A stretch of 43,483 nt of DNA from Merdicola sp905200315 (GCA_902461935.1 CABPZP010000013.1:1-43483); one strand, 5' to 3'. Shown: positions 15,819-24,721, counted from the stretch's first letter. Notes: a model not told the origin generated them from the letters alone. A program made the numbers and translations.

Positions 15819-16574
15819 ATGACAAAAATAAGAGCAGTAAGGATTGTTATAAAAGATATATTAATATTTTTTATGATAATAGCAGTAATGGCTGTAATTG
15901 TAACTACAGCCTGTGTGGTTTCAGTGGAAAATGCACCAATAAAAAAGGCAAAGGCATATTCCTTTGAAACTATAGAAGAGTTTGCTGCTCGGAATGCAAA
16001 AAAACAAAAGATAAAAGAAAAGGAGGAAAATAAAAAAATCGTAGTAGAGAAAATTCCTCCGTATCATTCTACTATGTGTAGAATGTATCAAGGCAAAGAG
16101 TCTACTAAGGGAGACTATGTAGTTGCCTTGGAGAAAAAAGAAGCAAGAAGAATAAAAAAAATTCGAGAGCGGAAAAGAAGAGAAAAAGAAAAACGCGAAA
16201 AGGAAAAGCGCGAAAGAGAAAAATACTTTTCTGAATCGAATTTGGAGCTAATGGCTCACCTTATTTATGGTGAAGCTGGCGATCAGAGTGACGAATGCCA
16301 ACAGGCTGTTGGCATGGTTATCATTAATAGAATTAATGATAAAGATTTCAAATGTACTACTATAAGGGAAGCTATTTTTGCCCCAAGCCAGTATGCTTGT
16401 ACAACAGATGGCAACTTCTATAGAACGCCATCTAAACAAGCATATAGAAATGCGAAAGCGGTCTTAACTGGAAATACTATATATGTTCCTAAAAATGTAG
16501 TGTATCAATCACAGTTTAGACAAGGATCTGGAGTTTGGAGAAAAATAGGAACAGAAACTTTTTGCTTCAAATAA
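15819..16574 (+). CDS. Membrane-anchored cell wall hydrolase, SleB/CwlJ (Hydrolase_2) type
   Basis: A 251-residue protein. A hydrophobic anchor at about 13-34 is followed by a stretch rich in Lys/Arg/Glu, with an almost uninterrupted basic helix at about 106-135. The SleB-type domain (about 137-251) has LMAHLIYGEAGDQ (predicted catalytic Glu E152), AVGMVIINR, FAPSQYAC and a closing F-C. SleB/CwlJ enzymes lyse peptidoglycan, typically spore cortex during germination. AAAGGAGGT precedes the ATG. Codon use differs from the neighbours: several Arg are CGA, CGC or CGG rather than AGA. It has its own terminator. Confidence 0.87.
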   Translation: MTKIRAVRIVIKDILIFFMIIAVMAVIVTTACVVSVENAPIKKAKAYSFETIEEFAARNAKKQKIKEKEENKKIVVEKIPPYHSTMCRMYQGKESTKGDYVVALEKKEARRIKKIRERKRREKEKREKEKREREKYFSESNLELMAHLIYGEAGDQSDECQQAVGMVIINRINDKDFKCTTIREAIFAPSQYACTTDGNFYRTPSKQAYRNAKAVLTGNTIYVPKNVVYQSQFRQGSGVWRKIGTETFCFK

Positions 16575-16582
16575 TAGGAAAA

Positions 16583-16613
16583 TTAGCAGAGAAAATTTTT
16601 TCTCTGCTTTTTC
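16583..16613 (+). terminator. Intrinsic terminator after the SleB-like gene
   Basis: AGCAGAGAAAA pairs with TTTTCTCTGCT and is followed by Ts. Strong stem directly after the stop codon. Confidence 0.9.
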
Positions 16614-16651
16614 CATATTATAGAAAATTATAAAAAAATAAAACAAGAATT

Positions 16652-16690
16652 GCGTAGAGGAGCATAGTGTGCTCCTCTACATTTTTTTCT
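16652..16690 (+). repeat. GC-rich hairpin repeat, copy 9, terminator-like
   Basis: GTAGAGGAGCA-TAGTG-TGCTCCTCTAC is a perfect 11-bp stem with a 5-base loop, followed by ATTTTTTT. It keeps the family's GTAG.GG start but has a different stem sequence. The compensated base pairs suggest the hairpin shape matters more than the sequence. Confidence 0.75.
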
Positions 16691-16728
16691 AAACTATAAC
16701 AAAATTTTAATAAAAAACAAGAAAGTAC

Positions 16729-16757
16729 TTGCAAATTTACATAAAAAGTTATATAAT
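16729..16757 (+). promoter_or_regulatory. Promoter of the 16812 gene
   Basis: TTGCAA at 16729-16734 and TATAAT at 16752-16757 with a 17-bp spacer. Confidence 0.6.
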
Positions 16758-16811
16758 AACAAAGCAACACGTTAAAAACCCCGCACAATGGCACCAAAGG
16801 AGGAAAACAAC

Positions 16812-17204
16812 ATGGTAAAAGTTAATATTACAGGTTTATATAATCTGGTTGAAAAGAAGGTGGCTGTAGAGCCACGGTTTATACTTAATGAAGCTAAGGC
16901 CTGGTATGAAGGCATAAAGCTTGAAGGGTCTAAGCATGTTCTCTTATTTTATGAGGATGAGAATGGAGAAAGAGTTGAAAAACGTTGCCCTCAGATTAAT
17001 AATATTGAATTAAGAGCAATGGCTGCATTTATTGTAAAGCTCTATTATCGTTGGGATGATGATAACTCAATGCGCTTGGAGCACCACTATGATTTGCCTA
17101 TGAGAATTTCTGATATATTAGATATGAAGAAACTCACAAAGGACGATGGAAGTGGGTATAAATTTATCACAATAAGAAAGATTATAGAAAATTATCTTTC
17201 TTAA
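16812..17204 (+). CDS. Hypothetical protein with atypical codon use
   Basis: A 130-residue soluble protein that I do not recognise. It mixes predicted strands and helices (VKVNITGLYNLVEKKVAV, HVLLFYEDENGERVEKRC, a Trp/Tyr-rich centre YYRWDDD, and FITIRKIIENYLS at the end). The ATG at 16812 is chosen because AAAGGAGGAAA ends 7 bases upstream. An in-frame ATG at 16788 precedes that site and lacks its own. Arg is often CGT, CGC or CGG and Lys often AAG, unlike the surrounding genes. It is a single-gene unit bounded by a promoter and a strong terminator, with CCCCGC (about 16778) and GCGGGG (about 17217) as inverted flanks. Confidence 0.75.
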   Translation: MVKVNITGLYNLVEKKVAVEPRFILNEAKAWYEGIKLEGSKHVLLFYEDENGERVEKRCPQINNIELRAMAAFIVKLYYRWDDDNSMRLEHHYDLPMRISDILDMKKLTKDDGSGYKFITIRKIIENYLS

Positions 17205-17226
17205 ACCTAACAAAGAGCGGGGAAAA

Positions 17227-17256
17227 GGTTCTGGCTAAAATAGCCAGAACTTTTTG
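17227..17256 (+). terminator. Intrinsic terminator after the 16812 gene
   Basis: GTTCTGGCTA, loop AAA, TAGCCAGAAC then TTTTTG. A perfect 10-bp stem. Confidence 0.92.
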
Positions 17257-17273
17257 TTTTTTACATATTTTTG

Positions 17274-17302
17274 TTTACAATAATGCCTTTTTAGGGTATA
17301 AT
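17274..17302 (+). promoter_or_regulatory. Promoter of lysS
   Basis: TTTACA at 17274-17279 and TATAAT at 17297-17302, 17-bp spacer, 35 bp before the ATG. The leader is too short to hold a T-box. Confidence 0.65.
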
Positions 17303-17337
17303 AGCATAGAAATTTTATATAGTAAGGAGACGTTAAA

Positions 17338-18831
17338 ATGCAAGAAAATAATAATCAAGAACAAGAATTAGATATGAATCATTTAATGCAAATTAGAAGA
17401 GATAAATTAAAGGAATTACAAGAGGCTGGGAAAGATCCATTTGAAATTACAAAATTTAATAGAACAAACACAGCAGGAGAAATAAAAGCAAATTATGAAA
17501 AATTTGAACAAAAAGATGTAACTGTTGCAGGTAGAATTATAGCAAAAAGAATAATGGGAAAAGCATCTTTCTGTACAATTCAAGATTGCGATGAAAAAAT
17601 ACAAAGTTATGTAAGTATAAACGATTTAGGAGAAGAAAGCTATAAACTATTTAAAACATATGATATAGGAGATATAATTGGAATAACAGGTTTTGTATTT
17701 AAAACAAGAACAGAAGAAATTTCTGTTCATGCAAAAGAAGTAACACTACTTTCAAAATCTTTAAGACCATTACCAGAAAAATTCCATGGATTAAAAGATG
17801 TTGACTTAAGATATAGACAAAGATATGTTGACTTAATAGTAAATCCAGAGGTAAAAGAAACATTTATATTAAGAAGTAAAATAATTAAAGAAGTAAAAGC
17901 ATATTTAGATAGCAAAGGATACCTAGAAGTAGATACACCAATATTAAATACAATAGCAGGTGGAGCTGCAGCAAGACCATTTATAACACATCACAATACA
18001 TTAGATATAGATATGTATTTAAGAATTGCAAACGAACTATACCTAAAAAGATTAATAGTAGGTGGATTTGACAAAGTATACGAAATGGGAAGAATGTTTA
18101 GAAATGAGGGAATGGATATAAAACATAACCCAGAATTTACAAACATTGAATTATATTCAGCATATGAAGATTATAATGACATGATGGATATAACTGAAGA
18201 TATGTTTAGAACAGTAGCTCAAAAGGTATTAGGAACAGCTAAAATAAACTATCAAGGAGTAGATATAGATTTAGAATCACCATGGAAAAGAATTACAATG
18301 ATAGATGCAATAAAAGAAGTTACAGGAATAGATTTTAATGCAATAGAAACAGACGAACAAGCAGTTAAAATAGCAGAAGAAAAGAAAGTAGAAATAGATC
18401 CTATTAAGAAAACAAGAGGAGATATAATAAATACATTTTTTGAAGAATTTGTAGAAGAAACACTAACTCAACCAACATTTATATATGATTATCCAGTAGA
18501 AGTATCACCATTAACAAAGAGAAAACCAAGTGATAAGAGATTAACAGAAAGATTTGAAGTATTTATTGGTGGTAGAGAATACGGAAATGCATATTCAGAA
18601 TTAAATGACCCAATAGATCAATATGAAAGATTTAAAAAACAAGCAGAGGCAAGAGATGCAGGAGACGAAGAAGCAAACATGATGGATGAAGACTTTATAA
18701 CTGCACTTGAATATGGAATGCCTCCAACAGGTGGACTTGGAATCGGAATAGATAGATTAATAATGTTATTAACAAATTCTGCATCTATAAGAGATGTATT
18801 ACTATTCCCAACAATGAAACCATTAAATTAA
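17338..18831 (+). CDS. lysS: Lysine--tRNA ligase, class II
   Basis: A 497-residue enzyme, the normal bacterial LysRS size. It attaches lysine to tRNA-Lys. The N-terminal OB-fold anticodon-binding domain spans about 58-165 (VTVAGRIIAKRIMGKASFC). The catalytic core has the class II motifs: motif 2 EMGRMFRNEGMDIKHNPEFT and motif 3 GGLGIGIDRLIMLLTNS near the C-terminus. The hallmark segment DLRYRQRYVDLI precedes the core. AAGGAGACGTTAAA lies before the ATG. The gene is transcribed alone. Confidence 0.97.
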   Translation: MQENNNQEQELDMNHLMQIRRDKLKELQEAGKDPFEITKFNRTNTAGEIKANYEKFEQKDVTVAGRIIAKRIMGKASFCTIQDCDEKIQSYVSINDLGEESYKLFKTYDIGDIIGITGFVFKTRTEEISVHAKEVTLLSKSLRPLPEKFHGLKDVDLRYRQRYVDLIVNPEVKETFILRSKIIKEVKAYLDSKGYLEVDTPILNTIAGGAAARPFITHHNTLDIDMYLRIANELYLKRLIVGGFDKVYEMGRMFRNEGMDIKHNPEFTNIELYSAYEDYNDMMDITEDMFRTVAQKVLGTAKINYQGVDIDLESPWKRITMIDAIKEVTGIDFNAIETDEQAVKIAEEKKVEIDPIKKTRGDIINTFFEEFVEETLTQPTFIYDYPVEVSPLTKRKPSDKRLTERFEVFIGGREYGNAYSELNDPIDQYERFKKQAEARDAGDEEANMMDEDFITALEYGMPPTGGLGIGIDRLIMLLTNSASIRDVLLFPTMKPLN

Positions 18832-18895
18832 AAAAGTTAATATGGGACTATTTTATATAATGCATGAAAAATAATTAATATAAAAAAATAAGAAG

Positions 18896-18920
18896 TGGCG
18901 GCCAGTGACCGCCATAAATT
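18896..18920 (+). terminator. Hairpin after lysS
   Basis: TGGCGG-ccagtga-CCGCCA followed by TAAATTTTTAT, about 65 bp past lysS. Probably an intrinsic terminator, though the T run is interrupted. Confidence 0.55.
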
Positions 18921-18924
18921 TTTA

Positions 18925-19020
18925 TGTTATAGGAAATCTTTATTTTTGATATAAATATTACTGTCAAACGCTGTAGGGGTCGGCGTCCCGACGACCCGGT
19001 ATGTGAAATCGATTTTTTTA
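18925..19020 (+). repeat. GC-rich hairpin repeat, copy 10
   Basis: TTATAGGAAATCTTTATTTTTGAT, then TGTCAAACGCTGTAGGGGTC and GGCGTCCCGACGACCCGG. It carries both 5' signatures of the family (TATAGGAAAT and TGTCAAA..TGTAGGGG). It then ends GTATGTGAAATCGA plus seven Ts in place of the third hairpin of copies 7 and 11. Confidence 0.75.
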
Positions 19021-19071
19021 TCTTAATATTGAGTAAAAATAAATAAAACTATAAATTAATACTAAATCTAA

Positions 19072-19100
19072 TTGTATTTTAAAGCAAAATATGGTATTAT
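19072..19100 (+). promoter_or_regulatory. Putative promoter of the 19133 gene
   Basis: TTGTAT at 19072-19077 and TATTAT at 19095-19100, 17-bp spacer, 32 bp before the ATG. Confidence 0.45.
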
Positions 19101-19132
19101 GAGTTAGAAATAATAAAAAAAGCGGTGGATGT

Positions 19133-22100
19133 ATGAAAAAAGTAATTTTTTTAATAAACATTATTGTAGTTATGTGTTTAAATATCGTATCTTATGCAAA
19201 CAATCAACAAGTTGAAGTTGTAGCAGATAAAAATTCATTACAAAATGAAGATGAAATAGAAGTTTCGATAAAATTATTAAATACAGAAAATGAACTGTAT
19301 ACATATAGCGGAGAAATTCAGTACGATAAAGATATTTTTGAGGAAATAACCAGTAACAATTTTTCAAGTTTGAATTCATGGAAAAATTTGCAATATAATT
19401 CAAGTAATAATAAATTTATAATTACAAAAAATTGCAGTATAGGTAATGAAGAAATTTTAAAAGTGAAATTAAAATGTAAAAATAATGCTAAAAATTCAAG
19501 TACAAAAATATATGTTAAAAACCTAAAAACTGTTAGTGAGACAAATAATGAAGAAATAGAAACTTTAAGTGAAAAAGAAATAGATATTAATATAAAAAAT
19601 TCTGATTCCGATAAAAATAAAGTCAACGATGTAAATAATAATGAAAGTGAAGATGAACAACAAAACGATAATCTTGCAAACAAAAAATTACCACAAGCGG
19701 GAGATAAGAAAAGTATATCTATTTTTATTATTACAATTGCTTTACTATATACTTTTGGTATATTTGCAAGATATAAAAAAATAAGTAAGAAATTTATAGT
19801 TTTATTAATTGTATTTTCTCTTACAAACAATATATATGTTAATGCGACTCAAACTAGTTCAAATACTCAAAAAGGTGATATTAATTTTGATGGAAAAATT
19901 AATAACGAAGATATACAATTATTAGAAAAATATTTAATTGGTTTAGAAAATTTCGCAGAAGAACAAAAAACAAATTCGGATATATATGAAGATAATAAAA
20001 TTAACTTAGTAGATTTACATTACTTGGTAAAAAAAATAAATAATAATCAAATTGGAGATAATACAAATAATAAATATAATTTTGAACAAATAACACCAGA
20101 AGATAGCAAAGTTACATATGAACCAATATTAATGGCAAACAAAAAAATGAAAAAATATGGAATAACAGGAGCTGGAAGCCAATGGCCAGTTTCACTTGAA
20201 AGCTCAAACGATGGAAGTTTAATGTTATATGGAATAGATGTTGCAGGATTATTTAAATCTACAGATCATGGAAAAACATGGACAAGAGCAAATTCAGGTT
20301 TAACATCACCAGGTGCAGGAATGTTTGCAATAGACCCACATAATACAAATCATGTTGCAACTTTAGGACTAAGCCAATATTCGAATGTTGGTGGAATACA
20401 TATAAGTTACGATAAAGCAGAAACCTGGAATAAAACTTTGAAAATTGGTGTTAAAGGCTATAGATATTTATGGGATGGATTAGAGTTTGACCCAACAAGT
20501 TATGATTCTAATAAAAATTATTCAACAGACTTATATTTTTCTACACCATATAAAAGAGATACACAGATAAGAACAAAACCTTCAGATTATAGGCTTTTAA
20601 CAAGTTTGAAAGAAAACGAAGTTGGTCTATATAAATCAGAAGATGGTGGAGAAACATTTTCCTTAATAATAAATGACCAAAGAGTAGCAGATGGAATAAT
20701 AAGGTTTACAAATAATGGAAAATTATACTTAGGAAACCAATATGGACTATTTTTAATAAATACACAAACAAATAAAATTGAAAAAGAGTATACAGAATTT
20801 AAAAATAATCCAACAATATCTAATGAAGCTTCTACAAAAGGTGTAACAGGATTAGATGTTGTAGGAAATGTAATTTATGTTCAAACTTGGGATGGTATTT
20901 ATACAATAAAAGATGATGATACAATTACAAAAATAACAAATGAAAATTACGATACAAGATGGCCACAATTATTGACTGTATCAAAGAAAAATCCTAATCA
21001 TATGGTGTATGAATTTAGAGGAAGTGTAGACAATTATTTTACAACATTAATAAATGTTAGTTTTGATGGAGGAAAAACTTGGCAAATTTCTAAAGCAAAC
21101 TTAGAAACAACTTTTTATCACAATGTAAATTTTGCTTCAAGAGAAAAAACATTTATAATTGATCCAAGTGATGATTTAAACGTAATTACTTTAGGTGGAG
21201 ATAATGTATTTAGAAGTAGTGATGGTGGCAAAAATTTTGTACAAGCTAGTGGAATATCCAATATGATGCAAGGTGGAAAGTTTAATTTTAACTATTATAA
21301 TCCAGATTTAATATTATTATCTGCACAAGATTATACAGGTGTAATATCAAAAGATGGAGGTAAAACATGGACAGGCTTAGTAATGAATAAAGGTAATTTT
21401 TATGGAGGATTTGCTGCAGATGAAAATACAATTTATGGCTTTGCAAATGAATCTTGGGGTGGAGGAACTTTAACATATTCACACGATGGAGGAAAAACAT
21501 GGACAGATACAGGACTAAAAGCAAAGTATGAAGAATCTTCTACATATTATTCATCATTACAATCTCTAACAGATCCCAATATATTATTTGCACAAGAATA
21601 TTATTCTAAAGATAAAGGCTACACATGGAAAGAAATGAATGGTTGTGTTGGAATATATGCATATAATTATACAGGAAAAAAAGAATTATATGGAACAAAT
21701 AAAGAAGGTCAAATAGTTGTATCTTACGATAATGGTGATACTTGGGAGATAATTACCAAAAATAAATTTAGTAATAATTCATTATCAGAAAAAATATACG
21801 ATTTAGCATATGACCATGTAAATAACTATATATATGCGGTTGTTAGAGAAACATACGATTGGGGCGGAATAGAAAGAGTATATAAGTATAATATAAACAC
21901 AAGTGAATGTAAAAGAATAGAAGTTCCAAGAGATGGCGAAAGAGGATTTACACGAATAAGAACAATAGAGGTTGATCCAAAGTCTACTTCAGTAGTGTAT
22001 GTAGGTGAAGCTGGAGACTATTTCTCAACATCTGCAGGTTTAGTTAGAAGTGTAGATGGAGGAGAAAATTGGAGAGTGCTAACAACAGCAAATAACCCAA

Positions 22101-22237
22101 ACTTTGAAGAATGGGCAAATAATAAAGGTGGATATGAAGTATCTTGCATAAGCATAGATCCGAGAACAGGAGAAGTATGGCTAGCTTCAGGTTGTTATGG
22201 TCATTCGAAAATAAATCCACCATATAAAAATAAATAA
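19133..22237 (+). CDS. Cohesin-like / LPQAG sorting signal / second signal segment / dockerin / GH74-BNR multidomain protein
   Basis: A 1034-residue surface or secreted protein. Visible parts in order: signal peptide about 1-22; cohesin-like beta domain about 26-155; Asn/Asp/Glu linker; LPQAGD at 186-191, hydrophobic 195-212 and basic RYKKISKK, a complete sortase signal but in mid-protein; hydrophobic 221-235 ending in YVNA, like a second signal peptide with a cut near A238; type I dockerin 248-303 with two calcium loops (GDINFDGKINNED, SDIYEDNKINLVD); then about 340-1034 with at least ten Asp-box motifs such as STDHGKTW and SFDGGKTW, and GIDVAGLFKS as in GH74 xyloglucanases. GH74 is the best guess; sialidase-like is possible. 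No plausible internal start precedes the second signal segment, so it is one polypeptide. GCGGTGGATGT precedes the ATG. Confidence 0.82.
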   Translation: MKKVIFLINIIVVMCLNIVSYANNQQVEVVADKNSLQNEDEIEVSIKLLNTENELYTYSGEIQYDKDIFEEITSNNFSSLNSWKNLQYNSSNNKFIITKNCSIGNEEILKVKLKCKNNAKNSSTKIYVKNLKTVSETNNEEIETLSEKEIDINIKNSDSDKNKVNDVNNNESEDEQQNDNLANKKLPQAGDKKSISIFIITIALLYTFGIFARYKKISKKFIVLLIVFSLTNNIYVNATQTSSNTQKGDINFDGKINNEDIQLLEKYLIGLENFAEEQKTNSDIYEDNKINLVDLHYLVKKINNNQIGDNTNNKYNFEQITPEDSKVTYEPILMANKKMKKYGITGAGSQWPVSLESSNDGSLMLYGIDVAGLFKSTDHGKTWTRANSGLTSPGAGMFAIDPHNTNHVATLGLSQYSNVGGIHISYDKAETWNKTLKIGVKGYRYLWDGLEFDPTSYDSNKNYSTDLYFSTPYKRDTQIRTKPSDYRLLTSLKENEVGLYKSEDGGETFSLIINDQRVADGIIRFTNNGKLYLGNQYGLFLINTQTNKIEKEYTEFKNNPTISNEASTKGVTGLDVVGNVIYVQTWDGIYTIKDDDTITKITNENYDTRWPQLLTVSKKNPNHMVYEFRGSVDNYFTTLINVSFDGGKTWQISKANLETTFYHNVNFASREKTFIIDPSDDLNVITLGGDNVFRSSDGGKNFVQASGISNMMQGGKFNFNYYNPDLILLSAQDYTGVISKDGGKTWTGLVMNKGNFYGGFAADENTIYGFANESWGGGTLTYSHDGGKTWTDTGLKAKYEESSTYYSSLQSLTDPNILFAQEYYSKDKGYTWKEMNGCVGIYAYNYTGKKELYGTNKEGQIVVSYDNGDTWEIITKNKFSNNSLSEKIYDLAYDHVNNYIYAVVRETYDWGGIERVYKYNINTSECKRIEVPRDGERGFTRIRTIEVDPKSTSVVYVGEAGDYFSTSAGLVRSVDGGENWRVLTTANNPNFEEWANNKGGYEVSCISIDPRTGEVWLASGCYGHSKINPPYKNK

Positions 22238-22259
22238 AAATATGAAAGGCGGAAACAAT

Positions 22260-22988
22260 TTGTATTTTGATAAAAGAGTAATTTATATAATTTTAGGATG
22301 TTTAATATTATCAACTGTGATAGGGTATTTATCAGATCCAAATAAATTATTAGGATTAATTATAAGTATTCCAGCAGTCCTTATTGCAATAACATTTCAT
22401 GAATTTGCACATGCATTTGCAGCGGATAAATTAGGAGATGATACACCAAGAAATCAAGGAAGACTTAGTTTAAATCCACTACATCATTTAGATCCTGTAG
22501 GTTCTCTATTATTACTTTTTGCAGGATTTGGATGGGGAAAGCCTGTAGAGGTTAATCCTCGTAATTTTAATAGAAATATTTCTATGGAAAAAGCAGATGC
22601 AATTGTTTCCATAGCTGGTCCATTAATGAATTTGTTTTTAGCTATAATTTTTACATTAATATATTGTGCAATAGTAAAATTTGCACCAAACATATTAATA
22701 GGAACCACAGGAGGAGCAATACAATTATTACTTATGAGTATTGTAAGTATAAATATAGGATTAGGAGTGTTTAACTTAATACCATTACCACCACTAGATG
22801 GTTCAAAAGTTATAATGCCATTTTTACCAGCAAAAGCCAAAAGCTTTTTTATAGAAAGAGAGCAAATATTCTATATAGTATTTGTAATACTTTGGATTAC
22901 AGGTCTTGCAGGATATATAATTTCACCTGCAATAACCTTTATATATAAATGGATAATAAATTTAGGATTAGCAATATTTGGATTATAA
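22260..22988 (+). CDS. Site-2 protease family protein (M50)
   Basis: A 242-residue polytopic membrane protein with the M50 zinc motif HEFAH (H47, E48, H51 with the start used here) in a membrane segment, and a second motif NLIPLPPLDGSK whose Asp completes the metal site. The GKPVEVNPRNF segment between them is typical of small stand-alone rhomboid-like S2P proteins of Firmicutes. Such proteases cut membrane substrates, but the target is unknown. I choose TTG at 22260 because AAAGGCGG at 22245-22252 is 7 bases upstream. The in-frame ATG at 22242 overlaps that site and has nothing before it. It lies 22 bp after the cohesin-dockerin gene and may share its transcript. Confidence 0.88.
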   Translation: MYFDKRVIYIILGCLILSTVIGYLSDPNKLLGLIISIPAVLIAITFHEFAHAFAADKLGDDTPRNQGRLSLNPLHHLDPVGSLLLLFAGFGWGKPVEVNPRNFNRNISMEKADAIVSIAGPLMNLFLAIIFTLIYCAIVKFAPNILIGTTGGAIQLLLMSIVSINIGLGVFNLIPLPPLDGSKVIMPFLPAKAKSFFIEREQIFYIVFVILWITGLAGYIISPAITFIYKWIINLGLAIFGL

Positions 22989-23006
22989 AATTAAGAAGGT
23001 AATATA

Positions 23007-23996
23007 ATGAAAGATATAATAACTTTAGGAATAGAATCAAGTTGCGACGAAACTTCCGTTGCCATTGTAAAAAATGGAAGGGAAGTTCTTTCTAATGTAA
23101 TAAATACACAAATACCAATACACGAATTATTTGGTGGAGTTGTGCCAGAAATAGCTTCTAGAAACCATGTGGAAGCTATTTCTACAGTTGCAAAAACAGC
23201 ATTAAAAGAAGCAAAAATAGAATATAAAGATATAGATGTAGTAACATGTACATATGGACCAGGACTTGTTGGTGCGTTACTAGTTGGAGTATCATACGCA
23301 AAAGCCTTAAGCTATGCAATAAATAAACCTTTATTAGGAGTTAATCATATAGAAGGACATATAGCAGCAAATTATATAACACATAAAGATTTAAAGCCAC
23401 CTTTTTTATGCTTAATGATGTCTGGAGGAAATACTCAAATAATACATGTAAAAGATTATACAGAATTTGAAGTATTAGGAAAAACAAGAGATGATGCAAT
23501 AGGCGAAGCTTTTGATAAAGTTGCAAGAGTAGTAGGTTTAGGCTACCCTGGAGGACCTAAAATAGATAAAATGGCAAAAGGTGGAGAGGTAACTTATAAT
23601 CTTCCAAAAACACACTTTGAAAATTTAGACTTTAGTTTTAGCGGAATAAAAACAGCAGTAATAAACTTAAATCATAAAACACCAAATATAAATAAAGAAA
23701 ATTTATGTGCAAGTTTTGAAGCGGCAGTTACAGAAGTATTAATGCAAAACACAAAAAAAGCAATAAAACAAACTGAAGTAAAACAACTAGTATTAGCAGG
23801 AGGAGTTTCAGCTAATAGCTACATAAGAGAAGCAATGAAAAGCTTAGAAAAAGAAAATATAAAAGTATATATGCCAGACCTAAAATTATGTACAGACAAT
23901 GCAGCAATGATAGCATCTGCAGGATACTATAATTTTATAAAAGGGAAAACTTCAGATTTATACTTAAATGCAGTACCAAACTTAAAAATAAACTAA
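23007..23996 (+). CDS. tsaD: tRNA N6-threonylcarbamoyladenosine transferase TsaD
   Basis: A 329-residue ASKHA-fold protein. GIESSCDETSVAIV is the nucleotide-binding N-terminus, NHIEGH (H114, H118) holds the metal, MMSGGNTQI is the phosphate loop, and the C-terminal LVLAGGVSANSYIRE and CTDNAAMIA match the family. It transfers threonylcarbamoyl to A37 of ANN-decoding tRNAs together with TsaB and TsaE, which are not in this window. AAGAAGGTAATATA precedes the ATG. It starts 18 bp after the protease gene. Confidence 0.97.
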   Translation: MKDIITLGIESSCDETSVAIVKNGREVLSNVINTQIPIHELFGGVVPEIASRNHVEAISTVAKTALKEAKIEYKDIDVVTCTYGPGLVGALLVGVSYAKALSYAINKPLLGVNHIEGHIAANYITHKDLKPPFLCLMMSGGNTQIIHVKDYTEFEVLGKTRDDAIGEAFDKVARVVGLGYPGGPKIDKMAKGGEVTYNLPKTHFENLDFSFSGIKTAVINLNHKTPNINKENLCASFEAAVTEVLMQNTKKAIKQTEVKQLVLAGGVSANSYIREAMKSLEKENIKVYMPDLKLCTDNAAMIASAGYYNFIKGKTSDLYLNAVPNLKIN

Positions 23997-24016
23997 AAAA
24001 AGAAAGGAGCAATAAA

Positions 24017-24712
24017 ATGTCGTTATATGCAATATCAGACTTACACTTATCTTTTGATGAAGATAAACCAATGGATATTTTTGGAAAAAATTGGAAAAAT
24101 CATCAAGAAAAAATAAGAGAAAATTGGAAAAAAACAGTAAAAGAAAATGATGTTGTATTGCTCCCAGGAGATTTTTGTTGGTCAATGTACTTACAAGATA
24201 CATACAAAGCCTTTAACTATGTAGAAACATTACCAGGAAAAAAATTATTATTAAAAGGAAACCACGATTATTGGTGGTCAACTGTAACAAGTATGAGAAA
24301 CTATTTGAAAGAAAATAATTTCAAAAGCATAGATTTTATATATAATAATGCATATGAATACGAAAATTATATAATATGTGGAACAAGAGGATGGACAATA
24401 ACAGATAATGATGAAGAAAATAAAAAAATACTAAACAGAGAAATACAAAGATTAAAATTATCCTTAGAATATGCAAAAAATAACTTTGATTTACAAGAAA
24501 AAAAGATAATAGTATGCATGCATTACCCACCAATAAAAGGAGAAATAATATCAGAATTTATAAATGTAATGAAAGAATATAATGTAGAAACATGTTTGTA
24601 TGGACACTTACACGGAAATGCACATAAAGACGTTATAGAAGGTAAAATACAAGGAATAAACATAAAAATGGTATCATGTGACTACACAAATTTTGAATTA
24701 ATAAAATTATAA
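24017..24712 (+). CDS. Metallophosphoesterase
   Basis: A 231-residue calcineurin-like phosphoesterase. Metal ligand motifs in order: SDLHL (D8, H10), LPGDFCW (D52), KGNHDYWW (N82, H83), CMHYPP and YGHLHG. The WWSTVTSMR segment after the GNHD box is typical of a family of unassigned bacterial phosphoesterases, so the substrate is unknown. It follows tsaD by 20 bp behind AAAGGAGCAATAAA and is probably the last gene of the 22.3-24.7 kb unit. No clear terminator separates it from tRNA-Leu. Confidence 0.9.
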   Translation: MSLYAISDLHLSFDEDKPMDIFGKNWKNHQEKIRENWKKTVKENDVVLLPGDFCWSMYLQDTYKAFNYVETLPGKKLLLKGNHDYWWSTVTSMRNYLKENNFKSIDFIYNNAYEYENYIICGTRGWTITDNDEENKKILNREIQRLKLSLEYAKNNFDLQEKKIIVCMHYPPIKGEIISEFINVMKEYNVETCLYGHLHGNAHKDVIEGKIQGINIKMVSCDYTNFELIKL

Positions 24713-24721
24713 AAAAACATA

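Noticed and set aside
17205..17337. T-box riboswitch before lysS
   Set aside because: The leader after the promoter is about 30 nt, and the hairpin present belongs to the upstream gene's terminator.
19318..19830. Minus-strand open frame of 170 codons over the cohesin part
   Set aside because: The + strand frame has signal peptide, cohesin and sorting signal. The reverse frame has no ribosome binding site or recognisable domain.
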